Positions 46,830 through 53,967 of a stretch of 64,000 nucleotides of DNA are shown here, one piece after another. Origin of the DNA: Nitrospira sp. (lineage in GTDB: Bacteria > Nitrospirota > Nitrospiria > Nitrospirales > Nitrospiraceae); NCBI GenBank assembly GCA_024998685.1, contig JACOEH010000016.1, positions 29,071 through 93,070 of the forward strand. Direction: 5' to 3'. The notes under the pieces were generated by a model. The model was given only the letters and a program-made list of their open reading frames with translations, was not told where the DNA came from and searched no databases. The stretch's first letter is position 1. The number at the start of each line of letters is the position of its first letter. The position numbers and the translations under genes were made by a program.

Positions 46830-48047
46830 ATGAGTGCACCGTCGCCCGAACCTGATCCTCTCCCCCGCCTTCATCCTGAAATCTTCCCATCTGAACGGAC
46901 CCGCGAATTGCCTCCTGCTCAGATCAATCTTTTCACCGGCGAACCGGAAGCGGTGGTGATACCGATTGAGACCGAACCGCCGGATGGCGAAGAGCGGATC
47001 ATCGATGAAGGCATCCGGATGGTGAAGACCGGCGATACCTCACAGGTGGTCTTGTCCGGCTTTGGAATGTTTCTGTCGAAAAAGAGCGAGCGGCTGTTAG
47101 TCCGGCAAGGGAAGACCGTGGTCTACGAGTTCCCGATGTTCCGGTTGAGCGAGGTGGTGGTGGCGTCTCGCGGAGTGACGCTTTCCTCCGATGTGGTCGA
47201 GGAACTGTGCCAGCGCGGCATTCGCCTGAGCTTTCTGACCAACGGCGGCAAGCCCTATGCCATGCTCAGCTCGCCGATGCTGACCGCCACGGTGGTCTCG
47301 CGGCGCGAGCAGTTGGCCGCTATCGAAGATGCACGAGGCGTTGAATTCGCAAAGTCGATTGTCGGCGGCAAGCTCACGAACCAGGGACGACTGCTCCGCT
47401 ATTTCGGCAAGTATCTCAAGCAGGCCGACCCCGAACGGTTCGAGCGCGTGGATCGATTGGCGGATCAGATCAATGGGTTGAAGCCGGCGATTCAACAGAT
47501 TGCCGGTCCGCGGATCGACGACGTGCGCGGCTCATTGATGGGCTACGAGGGTACCGGAGGGCGCCTCTATTGGGATGGGGTCAAGGAGATCATCGGTCAG
47601 CGCGGCGAATTCATGGGTCGCGAGTATCGCGGCGCGACGGATGCGGTCAACTCTCTGCTGAACTATGGATACGGAATCCTGTATTCGCAAGTGTGGGGCG
47701 CGGTGCTCAATGCCGGACTCGAACCCTTTGCCGGCTTCCTGCACGTGGATCGTCCAGGCAAGCCGTCCTTGGTGCTGGATCTTGTCGAGGAGTTTCGCCA
47801 ACCGGTCGTGGATCGCACCGTAATCGCGCATATCAACCTGGGCGAAGCCGTTACGTTGAAAGCCGGGATGTTGGATGAAGAGACCCGTTCACGCTATGCC
47901 GCCAAGATTCTGGAGCGGCTCGAGTCCACCGAAACGGTGAAGGGCAAGAAGTACCAGATCAAATCGATCATCCAGATGCAGGCACGGAGTCTGTGTACGT
48001 TCCTCCGGCGCGAAGGAGACTATAAGCCGTTTGGGTTCAAGTGGTGA
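46830..48047 (+). CDS. cas1: Cas1 integrase with long N-terminal extension
   Basis: 405 residues. The first 75 are a Pro/Glu-rich extension not usual for Cas1 (typically about 330 residues). Then comes the Cas1 beta domain (VVLSGFGMFLSKKSERLLV) and the helical domain with metal ligands: Glu in MGYEGTGGRLYW (about 240), His in GFLHVDRPGKPSL (about 308), and Glu in LVEEFRQP. Cas1 with Cas2 inserts new spacers at the leader end. It is separated from cas2 by an inserted four-helix-bundle gene, and from cas5 by 2 kb of toxin-antitoxin debris. Confidence 0.93.
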   Translation: MSAPSPEPDPLPRLHPEIFPSERTRELPPAQINLFTGEPEAVVIPIETEPPDGEERIIDEGIRMVKTGDTSQVVLSGFGMFLSKKSERLLVRQGKTVVYEFPMFRLSEVVVASRGVTLSSDVVEELCQRGIRLSFLTNGGKPYAMLSSPMLTATVVSRREQLAAIEDARGVEFAKSIVGGKLTNQGRLLRYFGKYLKQADPERFERVDRLADQINGLKPAIQQIAGPRIDDVRGSLMGYEGTGGRLYWDGVKEIIGQRGEFMGREYRGATDAVNSLLNYGYGILYSQVWGAVLNAGLEPFAGFLHVDRPGKPSLVLDLVEEFRQPVVDRTVIAHINLGEAVTLKAGMLDEETRSRYAAKILERLESTETVKGKKYQIKSIIQMQARSLCTFLRREGDYKPFGFKW

Positions 48048-48053
48048 GTTGAG

Positions 48054-48120
48054 ACCGTTCTCCGTTACCCGTAATCCGTTATCCGATGACAGAGAACGGA
48101 AAACAGTCAACGGGAAACGG
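48054..48120. repeat. Palindromic repeat unit, copy 1 (left of the four-helix-bundle gene)
   Basis: The left arm ACCGTTCTCCGTTACCCGTA and the right arm AGTCAACGGGAAACGG are complementary along the arms, giving a long hairpin. It matches 49394-49460 almost base for base. It begins seven bases after the cas1 stop and ends nine bases before the next start. Confidence 0.8.
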
Positions 48121-48129
48121 AAAGGTAAC

Positions 48130-48531
48130 ATGCAAGACTATCGAAAGCTGAATATGTGGATCGAAGCCATGGAGTATGTGGAGGGAATTTACAATTTTAG
48201 CGTTTCGCTCGCCAAAGAGGAACGGTATGGGCTCACCGATCAACTGAAGCGAGCTGCCGTGTCGATCCCGCTTAATATCGCCGAAGGCGCCGGCTGCCGA
48301 ACCGATCCCGAGTTTGAGCGGTTCCTTTGGTATGCCTATCGATCAGTTAATGAAACTACCACTTGCCTGGAATTAACAAGACGTTTGAATGTGTCTGGTG
48401 CCAAAGACTCGGAGTTCGAGCGTCTCTTCGACCATAGCGACAAGGTGAGCGCGATGATTTACAAGTTCATTCAGAAACTCAACGACAAACGGTTTACGGA
48501 CGACGGTCAACGGAAAACGGACCACGGCTAA
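48130..48531 (+). CDS. Four-helix-bundle protein (23S rRNA intervening-sequence type)
   Basis: 133 residues of the S23/IVS-protein family: DYRKLNMWIEAMEYVEGIY, LTDQLKRAAVSIPLNIAEGA, then RFLWYAYRSVNETTTCLEL. This is the typical four-helix pattern with the SIPLNIAEG signature. Such proteins are found scattered in genomes and in rRNA intervening sequences, and some relatives (Avd) serve retroelements. It has no known place in CRISPR adaptation, yet it sits exactly between cas1 and cas2 with palindromic repeats on both sides, like a small mobile cassette. Its AAAGG ribosome site lies at the edge of the left palindrome. Confidence 0.9.
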   Translation: MQDYRKLNMWIEAMEYVEGIYNFSVSLAKEERYGLTDQLKRAAVSIPLNIAEGAGCRTDPEFERFLWYAYRSVNETTTCLELTRRLNVSGAKDSEFERLFDHSDKVSAMIYKFIQKLNDKRFTDDGQRKTDHG

Positions 48532-48536
48532 CGGCC
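48487..48536. repeat. Palindromic repeat unit, partial copy (right of the four-helix-bundle gene)
   Basis: AAACGGTTTACGGACGACGG then CAACGGAAAACGG and CTAACGG repeat the ACGG-rich right arm of the flanking units. It overlaps the end of the four-helix-bundle frame and stops just before the cas2 start. Confidence 0.7.
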
Positions 48537-48848
48537 ATGGACGAAGTCTCAACCTATGTGCTCTACGATATCCCAGACGATGGTGTTCGCACCAAGATTG
48601 CCGAGGTGTGCAAAGACTACGGGCTGGAGCGTATCCAATTTAGTGCCTTTTCCGGATCGCTGACGCGCAATATGCGGGAGGAATTGTTTCTCCGGTTGCG
48701 GGACACGCTGGGTCAACGAGCGGGAAAGATTCTTCTCCAGCCCGTGTGCGAAAAAGACGTCCGGCTCGGTTTGCGAGTGGAGAACGAAGATGGCGACACC
48801 GAACCCGCTCAAACTGAAACTCCGGGTGAACGACCTGAAACAGTATGA
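48537..48848 (+). CDS. cas2: Cas2
   Basis: 103 residues. YVLYDIPDDGVRTKIAEVCK carries the conserved Asp of the ferredoxin-like fold, followed by GLERIQFSAFSGSL. A Glu/Thr/Pro-rich tail of about 20 residues follows the core. Cas2 dimers bridge two Cas1 dimers during spacer capture. The gene overlaps cas4 by 59 bases. Confidence 0.93.
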   Translation: MDEVSTYVLYDIPDDGVRTKIAEVCKDYGLERIQFSAFSGSLTRNMREELFLRLRDTLGQRAGKILLQPVCEKDVRLGLRVENEDGDTEPAQTETPGERPETV

Positions 48849-49386
48849 GTACTGCCCGCGCGTCGTGTATTACCAGTACGTCATGCCGGTCGAGCGGAAG
48901 GCGACGTTTAAGATGGAACACGGCAGGTCGGCTGAAGATCGGCTGGATGAGTTGGAGCGACGTCGAGGCATGCGCCGGTATGGGCTGCCCGACGGACGGC
49001 GTCATTTTCATGTGTGGCTGACTTCCGACAGGCTGGGGCTGTCCGGCAAGCTGGACTTGCTGATCGAATCCTCCACCGGCTGGTATCCGGTCGATTTCAA
49101 GGAGACGACCGGCGCGGTGCGTTCCAATCATCTGTTTCAATTGTGCGGCTATGCGTTTCTGATCGAAGAGGCGTATGGAGGCTCGGTTTCTCAAGGGTTC
49201 ATTTATCTCATTCCAGGGGATCGTGCCGAACCCGTGGCATTGACGGATCAGCTCAGAATTGACACACTCAACGCGCTTGAGAAGATTCGCGAGATGATTC
49301 GGTTGCAGCGCGTACCGGAACCGACCGAGGTTCAAGCCCGTTGCACGGACTGTGAATATCGCAATTACTGCGGGGATGTGTTTTGA
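48790..49386 (+). CDS. cas4: Cas4 RecB-like nuclease
   Basis: 198 residues. The iron-sulfur cysteines are visible (EYCPRVVYY at the N-terminus, CTDCEYRNYCG at the C-terminus). The nuclease core has GKLDLLIE and VDFKE, followed by QLCGYAFLIEEAY (QhxxY motif). Cas4 trims prespacer ends next to the PAM and sets spacer orientation. It is the last gene before the array leader. Confidence 0.94.
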   Translation: MATPNPLKLKLRVNDLKQYEYCPRVVYYQYVMPVERKATFKMEHGRSAEDRLDELERRRGMRRYGLPDGRRHFHVWLTSDRLGLSGKLDLLIESSTGWYPVDFKETTGAVRSNHLFQLCGYAFLIEEAYGGSVSQGFIYLIPGDRAEPVALTDQLRIDTLNALEKIREMIRLQRVPEPTEVQARCTDCEYRNYCGDVF

Positions 49387-49393
49387 GCCGTGG

Positions 49394-49460
49394 ACCGTTT
49401 ACCGTCACCCGTAATCCGTTTTCCGTAATCCGACGACGGAGAACGGACAACGGGAAACGG
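49394..49460. repeat. Palindromic repeat unit, copy 2 (after cas4)
   Basis: ACCGTTTACCGTCACCCGTA at the left and GGACAACGGGAAACGG at the right, nearly the same as 48054-48120. It lies between the cas4 stop and the array leader without an accompanying gene. Confidence 0.8.
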
Positions 49461-49562
49461 CTTTTCGCAAACCACCCCGGGTTTATGACAATTGAAAGCT
49501 TTTCGACAAATTGGGTTTGGTCACCATCCAATTGGCTTGGTTTATTGCGGCCTTCGTGAGCA
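49461..49562 (+). promoter_or_regulatory. CRISPR leader
   Basis: An AT-richer stretch between the palindrome after cas4 and the first repeat. It contains two near-direct copies, AATTGGGTTTGGT and AATTGGCTTGGTTT, that could anchor the adaptation complex. The crRNA promoter should lie here; no box is certain. Repeat orientation and cas4 position agree with a leader on this side. Confidence 0.6.
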
Positions 49563-49892
49563 GTTGAAACGTCCTTCCCTATGAAGAGGGAACTGAAAGG
49601 GTCCATCAACTTGACGGTACCCACGGCGGACTTGGTTGAAACGTCCTTCCCTATGAAGAGGGAACTGAAAGTAAAAATTTCCATCACCACTGGCGCGAAC
49701 GATTGGCGTTGAAACGTCCTTCCCTATGAAGAGGGAACTGAAAGCTTCAAGGCCAAGTCCATGGTCGGCAAGTTGATCGACGGTTGAAACGTCCTTCCCT
49801 ATGAAGAGGGAACTGAAAGTGTCGCCGTAGGCTGCCCCGGTGATCCGCCCTTGGAGTTGAAACGTCCTTCCCTATGAAGAGGGAACTGAAAG

Positions 49893-49929
49893 AAACGCAG
49901 CGCTCTACTCAGCTGAGCTAACCCCCGTC
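49893..49929 (-). other. Spacer 5, resembling the 5' half of a tRNA gene
   Basis: Read on the minus strand it contains GGGGGTTAGCTCAGCTGAGT, then AGAGCGCTGCGTTT: end of the acceptor strand, T8-A9, D-stem GCTC/GAGC with its loop, and the anticodon stem up to position 34. It is a spacer, not a tRNA gene. Confidence 0.8.
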
Positions 49930-50478
49930 GTTGAAACGTCCTTCCCTATGAAGAGGGAACTGAAAGATTAAATCCTGTATAGGCATTCGCATGGGCTCCC
50001 GTTGTTGAAACGTCCTTCCCTATGAAGAGGGAACTGAAAGCGGCGATGATGAAACTGGATGGAGGAGCAGGACTTCGTTGAAACGTCCTTCCCTATGAAG
50101 AGGGAACTGAAAGAGCGGATCGAGCTGGACAAGCAGATCATGCCGTACTTCGTTGAAACGTCCTTCCCTATGAAGAGGGAACTGAAAGGACTTCCCGCCG
50201 TAGCCCCAGATCTCAAAGCTTCCACCGTTGAAACGTCCTTCCCTATGAAGAGGGAACTGAAAGGCTCAAAATCGCGCGCATGAACAACCCGCGCCACGGT
50301 TGAAACGTCCTTCCCTATGAAGAGGGAACTGAAAGATACAACCACCGCTTCGTCACTCCGAACTGATTCAGTTGAAACGTCCTTCCCTATGAAGAGGGAA
50401 CTGAAAGTCTGCTTGGCCGTCGCGTCGTCACCCTTTGTGGCGTTGAAACGTCCTTCCCTATGAAGAGGGAACTGAAAG

Positions 50479-50514
50479 TTCCAACATTGGTAGCGGGAGC
50501 TAGAATCGAACTAG
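50479..50514 (-). other. Spacer 13, resembling the 3' end of a tRNA gene
   Basis: Read on the minus strand it has CTAGTTCGATTCTAG (T-arm), the acceptor strand TCCCGCT, discriminator A, an encoded CCA and nine further bases. It is a spacer inside the array, not a gene. Confidence 0.8.
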
Positions 50515-50769
50515 GTTGAAACGTCCTTCCCTATGAAGAGGGAACTGAAAGCGAATGAACATTTGTCTTCCCCGAAGCAATTGGCCGGTTGAAACGTCCT
50601 TCCCTATGAAGAGGGAACTGAAAGGTCAGCACCTTGCTTCGCCAGCTTGATCCACGCATTGTTGAAACGTCCTTCCCTATGAAGAGGGAACTGAAAGAGG
50701 TTATTTGCACCTAAACGCGAAACTGTAGCATCGTTGAAACGTCCTTCCCTATGAAGAGGGAACTGAAAG

Positions 50770-51259
50770 ATAGGTAACTTGAAGGAACAACTCGTATCCG
50801 CCGCTGGAACATGATGTAGTTTGCCAGCTCCGCAGTATGCCGCCCTACGCCACATTATCGCCTCATACCTTGCTTCTACAGCGAGTTCTATCGCCTGCTC
50901 AAGCGCCAAGCCTCCTTCATCGAAAGCGTGTTCCCATGAAAAGAAGCCTGACGGCAGGACGCGGATCTGCGGAATATCGATGAACTTCAGCAGCCATGAT
51001 TGGCCATTGCCGCTCTCGTCTCACCGCTTTGTCTCAGCGTAATTGCATCCCCTCCAACATTTGGGTTATTTTTGTGCCTCAGTGTGGGTACTTGAATATC
51101 GATTCACAACCTCGTTTGTTTTTAGTTATCGCATCAATGTGAGTACGGTAAACTTTTTGAGGAAATGTGGAAATCCGACAAGAATCCATAGACACTCTGC
51201 GCAGGAACGGAATGCCTCTATGATATTGATGTTCGACACTGGAACCAACAGCCAGCCAC
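50770..51259. other. Stretch after the array with a possible gene fragment
   Basis: 490 bases without an intact gene. On the minus strand about 50770-51010 encodes an open stretch (IPQIRVLPSGFFSWEHAF, ALEQAIELAVEARYEAI, RRAAYCGAGKLHH) that looks like real protein. It lacks a start and runs into the last repeat, so it is perhaps the tail of a gene cut by the locus. 51040-51240 is AT-richer and may hold the promoter of the next gene. Confidence 0.4.
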
Positions 51260-52459
51260 ATGCAGACCTGTGATTTTCTCGTCATTGGGGGCGGGGTGAT
51301 TGGCCTGAGCATCGCCCGGGAACTCCGTAGACGGCGGACGGACGCCCGTGTGTTATTGATCGAAAAGGAACCGTCGTGTGGGGCCCATGCCAGCGGGCGC
51401 AATAGCGGAGTGCTCCACGCAGGTTTCTATTACTCGCCGGATAGCCTCAAAGCGAAGTTTACTCGCCTTGGAAATGAGCGACTCACCGCCTATTGCGGGG
51501 AGAAGCGAATCCCCCTCAATACATGCGGCAAGCTCGTCGTCGCGAAGGATGCGGCGGATTTGCCGTCGCTCGATGAATTATTCCGCCGCGGACAACTCAA
51601 CGGCATTGAGCTTCAGGCGCTGACGGAAACGGAAGCCAAATCCATAGAACCACGCGTAAAAACATACCAACGGGCTCTTTTTTCCCCACGTACCTCGACG
51701 GTGAGTCCGCTCCAGGTCGTCCATGCGATGCAGCAGGATGCCCTCCATGAGGGTATTCAGATCCAGTGCGGCACGGCCTATCGGGGACGAGCCGACGGAA
51801 AAGTTCGGACGAACCAGGACAGCATCGAAGCCGGATACGTCGTCAATGCCGCAGGTCTGTATGCCGACAAAATCGCCCTGGACTATGGATTCTCGGAGAA
51901 GTATCGCATCCTGCCGTTTAAGGGCCTCTATCTCTATTCCGATGAACCACCGGGTGCGATCCGCACGAATATTTATCCTGTTCCGGATCTCAGGAATCCG
52001 TTCCTGGGTGTCCACTTCACAATCACGGCCGACGGAAAAGCCAAGATCGGTCCGACCGCCATTCCAGCTTTGTGGCGCGAGAATTATGAAGGGTTCGGCA
52101 ACGTCAATTTTCGTGAGCTCATCGAAGTCGCGAGCCGAGGATTCGGGCTCCTGACCGGGGCTGGATTCGATTTCCGACGCTTGGCGATGGAGGAGATCGC
52201 AAAATATTCACGGAGCAAGATGGTATCGCTTGCGTCGGTACTCGCCGAGGGCGTGGTCGAGCGTCACTACCGAACATGGGGTCGTCCAGGAATCAGAGCC
52301 CAGCTGCTCGACATCACGAAGAGGAAACTTGAAATGGATTTCGTGTTGGAAGGCGACGACCGCTCCATGCACGTGCTCAACGCCGTGTCTCCCGCCTTTA
52401 CCTGCTCGCTTCCCTTCGCGGGCTATGTCTGCGATCATATCGACAAAGCGATAGGCTGA
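51260..52459 (+). CDS. lhgO: LhgO-like FAD-dependent L-2-hydroxyglutarate oxidase/dehydrogenase
   Basis: 399 residues of the DAO family. The FAD-binding motif DFLVIGGGVIGLSIAREL and the acidic end of the second strand (LLIEKE) are at the start. SGRNSGVLHAGFYYSP is the segment typical of LhgO. PFKGLYLY, PVPDLRNPFLGVHFT and GPTAIPALWRENY follow as in the family. It oxidises L-2-hydroxyglutarate to 2-oxoglutarate at the membrane. The final GRPGIRAQLLD is also family-typical. No partner gene is adjacent. Confidence 0.87.
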   Translation: MQTCDFLVIGGGVIGLSIARELRRRRTDARVLLIEKEPSCGAHASGRNSGVLHAGFYYSPDSLKAKFTRLGNERLTAYCGEKRIPLNTCGKLVVAKDAADLPSLDELFRRGQLNGIELQALTETEAKSIEPRVKTYQRALFSPRTSTVSPLQVVHAMQQDALHEGIQIQCGTAYRGRADGKVRTNQDSIEAGYVVNAAGLYADKIALDYGFSEKYRILPFKGLYLYSDEPPGAIRTNIYPVPDLRNPFLGVHFTITADGKAKIGPTAIPALWRENYEGFGNVNFRELIEVASRGFGLLTGAGFDFRRLAMEEIAKYSRSKMVSLASVLAEGVVERHYRTWGRPGIRAQLLDITKRKLEMDFVLEGDDRSMHVLNAVSPAFTCSLPFAGYVCDHIDKAIG

Positions 52460-52544
52460 TCTTCCGGCATTTCCTCATGGGTGTGGGACCGACTCGTGAT
52501 GCACTGACATCGACCGATTTGCGTCAGTCTCAAGCTATCGCCCC

Positions 52545-53345
52545 TCAACAGAGACGAACCTCTTCGCCGACACCGACTTGCAGGCTACGAGCTGCGCTTT
52601 CTTCTTGGAGAAAGATTTCCAAGTTTCCGCTGCTGTTGATCAATGCAGACGGAGCCTGACGATTTCCTTGGCTGTAGCTTCCGACCAATTCGTTAATGAC
52701 GTGCATACCGATACGGATCTCCACCTCGGATTGTCCATTCGCGGCTCGAAATTCACGTACCTGCCTCGCAGTGATGTTAGAAATGAGATTTCCGAAGCGA
52801 TCGACGGAAATAATCCTCCCGATAAGGAAGTCATCATGCAAAACGGGGACCGCCACAGAACGGCGGATCGGATCACGGACCGCCGGACCAAAAAATGACG
52901 GTGGCACGCCTTTGCTCAACCATGCGGCAGCCGGTGCGAACACATCACGACCATCAAAGGTCGACCCGACCGTTTCCAAACGATACTGCGGGTTGTTGAT
53001 CTGCCACACTTTCGCCTCAGCCTCCTGTTCCAGGACTTCGGTGAACAACCCATTGTCGGGACCGACAAAGAACGAGCCGGCCGCAGAAACAAGCAATGCC
53101 CGGCGCTCCGTCCCGACTCCGGGATCGACGACGGCAACATGGATGGCCTTTTCCGGGAAATAGCGATAACAAGACTTCAGGAAGTATCCGGCTTCTTGGA
53201 TCTGATGAGAGGCGATTTGGTGGGAGAGATCGACGATGGCGGCGGAAGAATTGATCGACAGAATGACCCCCTTCATGCTCGCCACAAAAGAATCACGCTC
53301 GCCGAAATCCGTCAGCAGCGTGATAAGAGCGCGCGCGTCCGGCAC
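52545..53345 (-). CDS. SAM hydroxide adenosyltransferase (DUF62 family)
   Basis: About 266 residues. LITLLTDFGERDSFVASMKG, VVDPGVGTERR, FVGPDNGLFT and the late DRFGNLISNI match the DUF62/SAM hydroxide adenosyltransferase family. It hydrolyses SAM to adenosine and methionine and is related to fluorinases. I use the GTG at 53345, placed just after the greA stop with GAGG upstream. An ATG at 53375 would overlap greA. The physiological reason for SAM hydrolysis is unknown. Confidence 0.87.
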   Translation of the reverse strand: MPDARALITLLTDFGERDSFVASMKGVILSINSSAAIVDLSHQIASHQIQEAGYFLKSCYRYFPEKAIHVAVVDPGVGTERRALLVSAAGSFFVGPDNGLFTEVLEQEAEAKVWQINNPQYRLETVGSTFDGRDVFAPAAAWLSKGVPPSFFGPAVRDPIRRSVAVPVLHDDFLIGRIISVDRFGNLISNITARQVREFRAANGQSEVEIRIGMHVINELVGSYSQGNRQAPSALINSSGNLEIFLQEESAARSLQVGVGEEVRLC

Positions 53346-53346
53346 G

Positions 53347-53823
53347 TCAGAATTCCTCGAATTTGATCTCCACAACCTCGTATTCGACCATCTTGACAGG
53401 GGTCTTCACTTCCACGAAATCACCGACACGCTTCCCGATGAGCGCGCGACCCACCGGAGACTGTACGGAGATCTTGTTGAACTTCATGTCGGCTTCGTCC
53501 TGCCCGACCAACGTATATTGCTTTTTCGCTTGGGACTCCTGCTCGACGACCGACACGGTCGCTCCGAAAACGACCGTCTCGGTGGTACGTCCCGCCGTTT
53601 CCACCACGCGGGCCTCTGCGAGCTTCGTTTCGAGTTCGGAGATGCGCGACTCAATAAAGCCTTGGCGCTCTTTGGCGGCGTCGTACTCGGCGTTCTCGCT
53701 GAGATCGCCATGTGCCCTCGCCTCCGCGATCGCTTCGATCACTTTGGGTCGCTCAATCTTGCGTAAACGATCCAATTCCGACTTTAACGCGTCATAGCCT
53801 TTCTTCGTAATCGGGGTCGGCAT
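53347..53823 (-). CDS. greA: GreA, transcription elongation factor
   Basis: 158 residues, the normal length. The N-terminal coiled coil (ITKKGYDALKSELDRLRKIE, EARAHGDLSENAEYDAAKE) carries the acidic tip DLSENAEYD. The C-terminal FKBP-like domain ends SPVGRALIGKRVGD. GreA enters the RNA polymerase secondary channel and stimulates cleavage of backtracked RNA. Start at the ATG at 53823 with AGGAG upstream. Confidence 0.96.
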   Translation of the reverse strand: MPTPITKKGYDALKSELDRLRKIERPKVIEAIAEARAHGDLSENAEYDAAKERQGFIESRISELETKLAEARVVETAGRTTETVVFGATVSVVEQESQAKKQYTLVGQDEADMKFNKISVQSPVGRALIGKRVGDFVEVKTPVKMVEYEVVEIKFEEF

Positions 53824-53839
53824 ACTCCGGTCGCTCCTG

Positions 53840-53964
53840 AGAGGATGCTGCAAACGCCCTCCAGCTTCGTTCTCGCATCGCTCAAGGCCTCAACGTACCA
53901 ACTACGTACGCCTCAGCCTTTCGCTCACTGCAGCCTTGCTGGACGAACTTTTCCAGCATCCTCT
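53840..53964. repeat. Palindromic intergenic repeat, copy A
   Basis: AGAGGATGCTG at the left and CAGCATCCTCT at the right are exact mirror arms. The inside contains CGTTCTCGCATCGCTCAAGG, CTCAACGTACCA and GCAGCCTTGCTGGACG, shared with copy B (26736-26968) read on the other strand. It fills the gap between carB and greA. Confidence 0.85.
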
Positions 53965-53967
53965 AAT

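Larger units (their letters stand above)
49563..50769 (+). CRISPR. CRISPR array, 17 repeats and 16 spacers
   Basis: Seventeen identical 37-bp repeats start at 49563, 49635, 49708, 49783, 49856, 49930, 50004, 50077, 50152, 50227, 50299, 50371, 50442, 50515, 50588, 50661 and 50733. Each begins GTTGAAACG and ends ACTGAAAG. TTCCCT and AGGGAA form a 6-bp stem with loop ATGAAG. Cutting at the stem base would leave the 8-base handle ACTGAAAG. Spacers are 34-38 bases. I saw no repeat variation even at the distal end. Spacers 5 and 13 have tRNA gene sequence. Confidence 0.98.

Noticed and set aside
48130..48531. A novel cas gene between cas1 and cas2
   Set aside because: The SIPLNIAEG signature identifies an IVS/S23 four-helix-bundle protein known from unrelated sites, and flanking palindromes suggest insertion. 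Reported as a finding, not as a Cas protein.
49968..50345. Minus-strand frame with repeating FSSLFIGKDVST
   Set aside because: It is the translation of the CRISPR repeats, not a repeat protein.
49893..50514. Possible tRNA genes
   Set aside because: The tRNA-like sequences are half-molecules exactly filling spacers 5 and 13 of the array, so they are spacers.
53236..53766. 176-residue plus-strand frame over greA
   Set aside because: Antisense to greA, whose coiled-coil and acidic tip are unmistakable.
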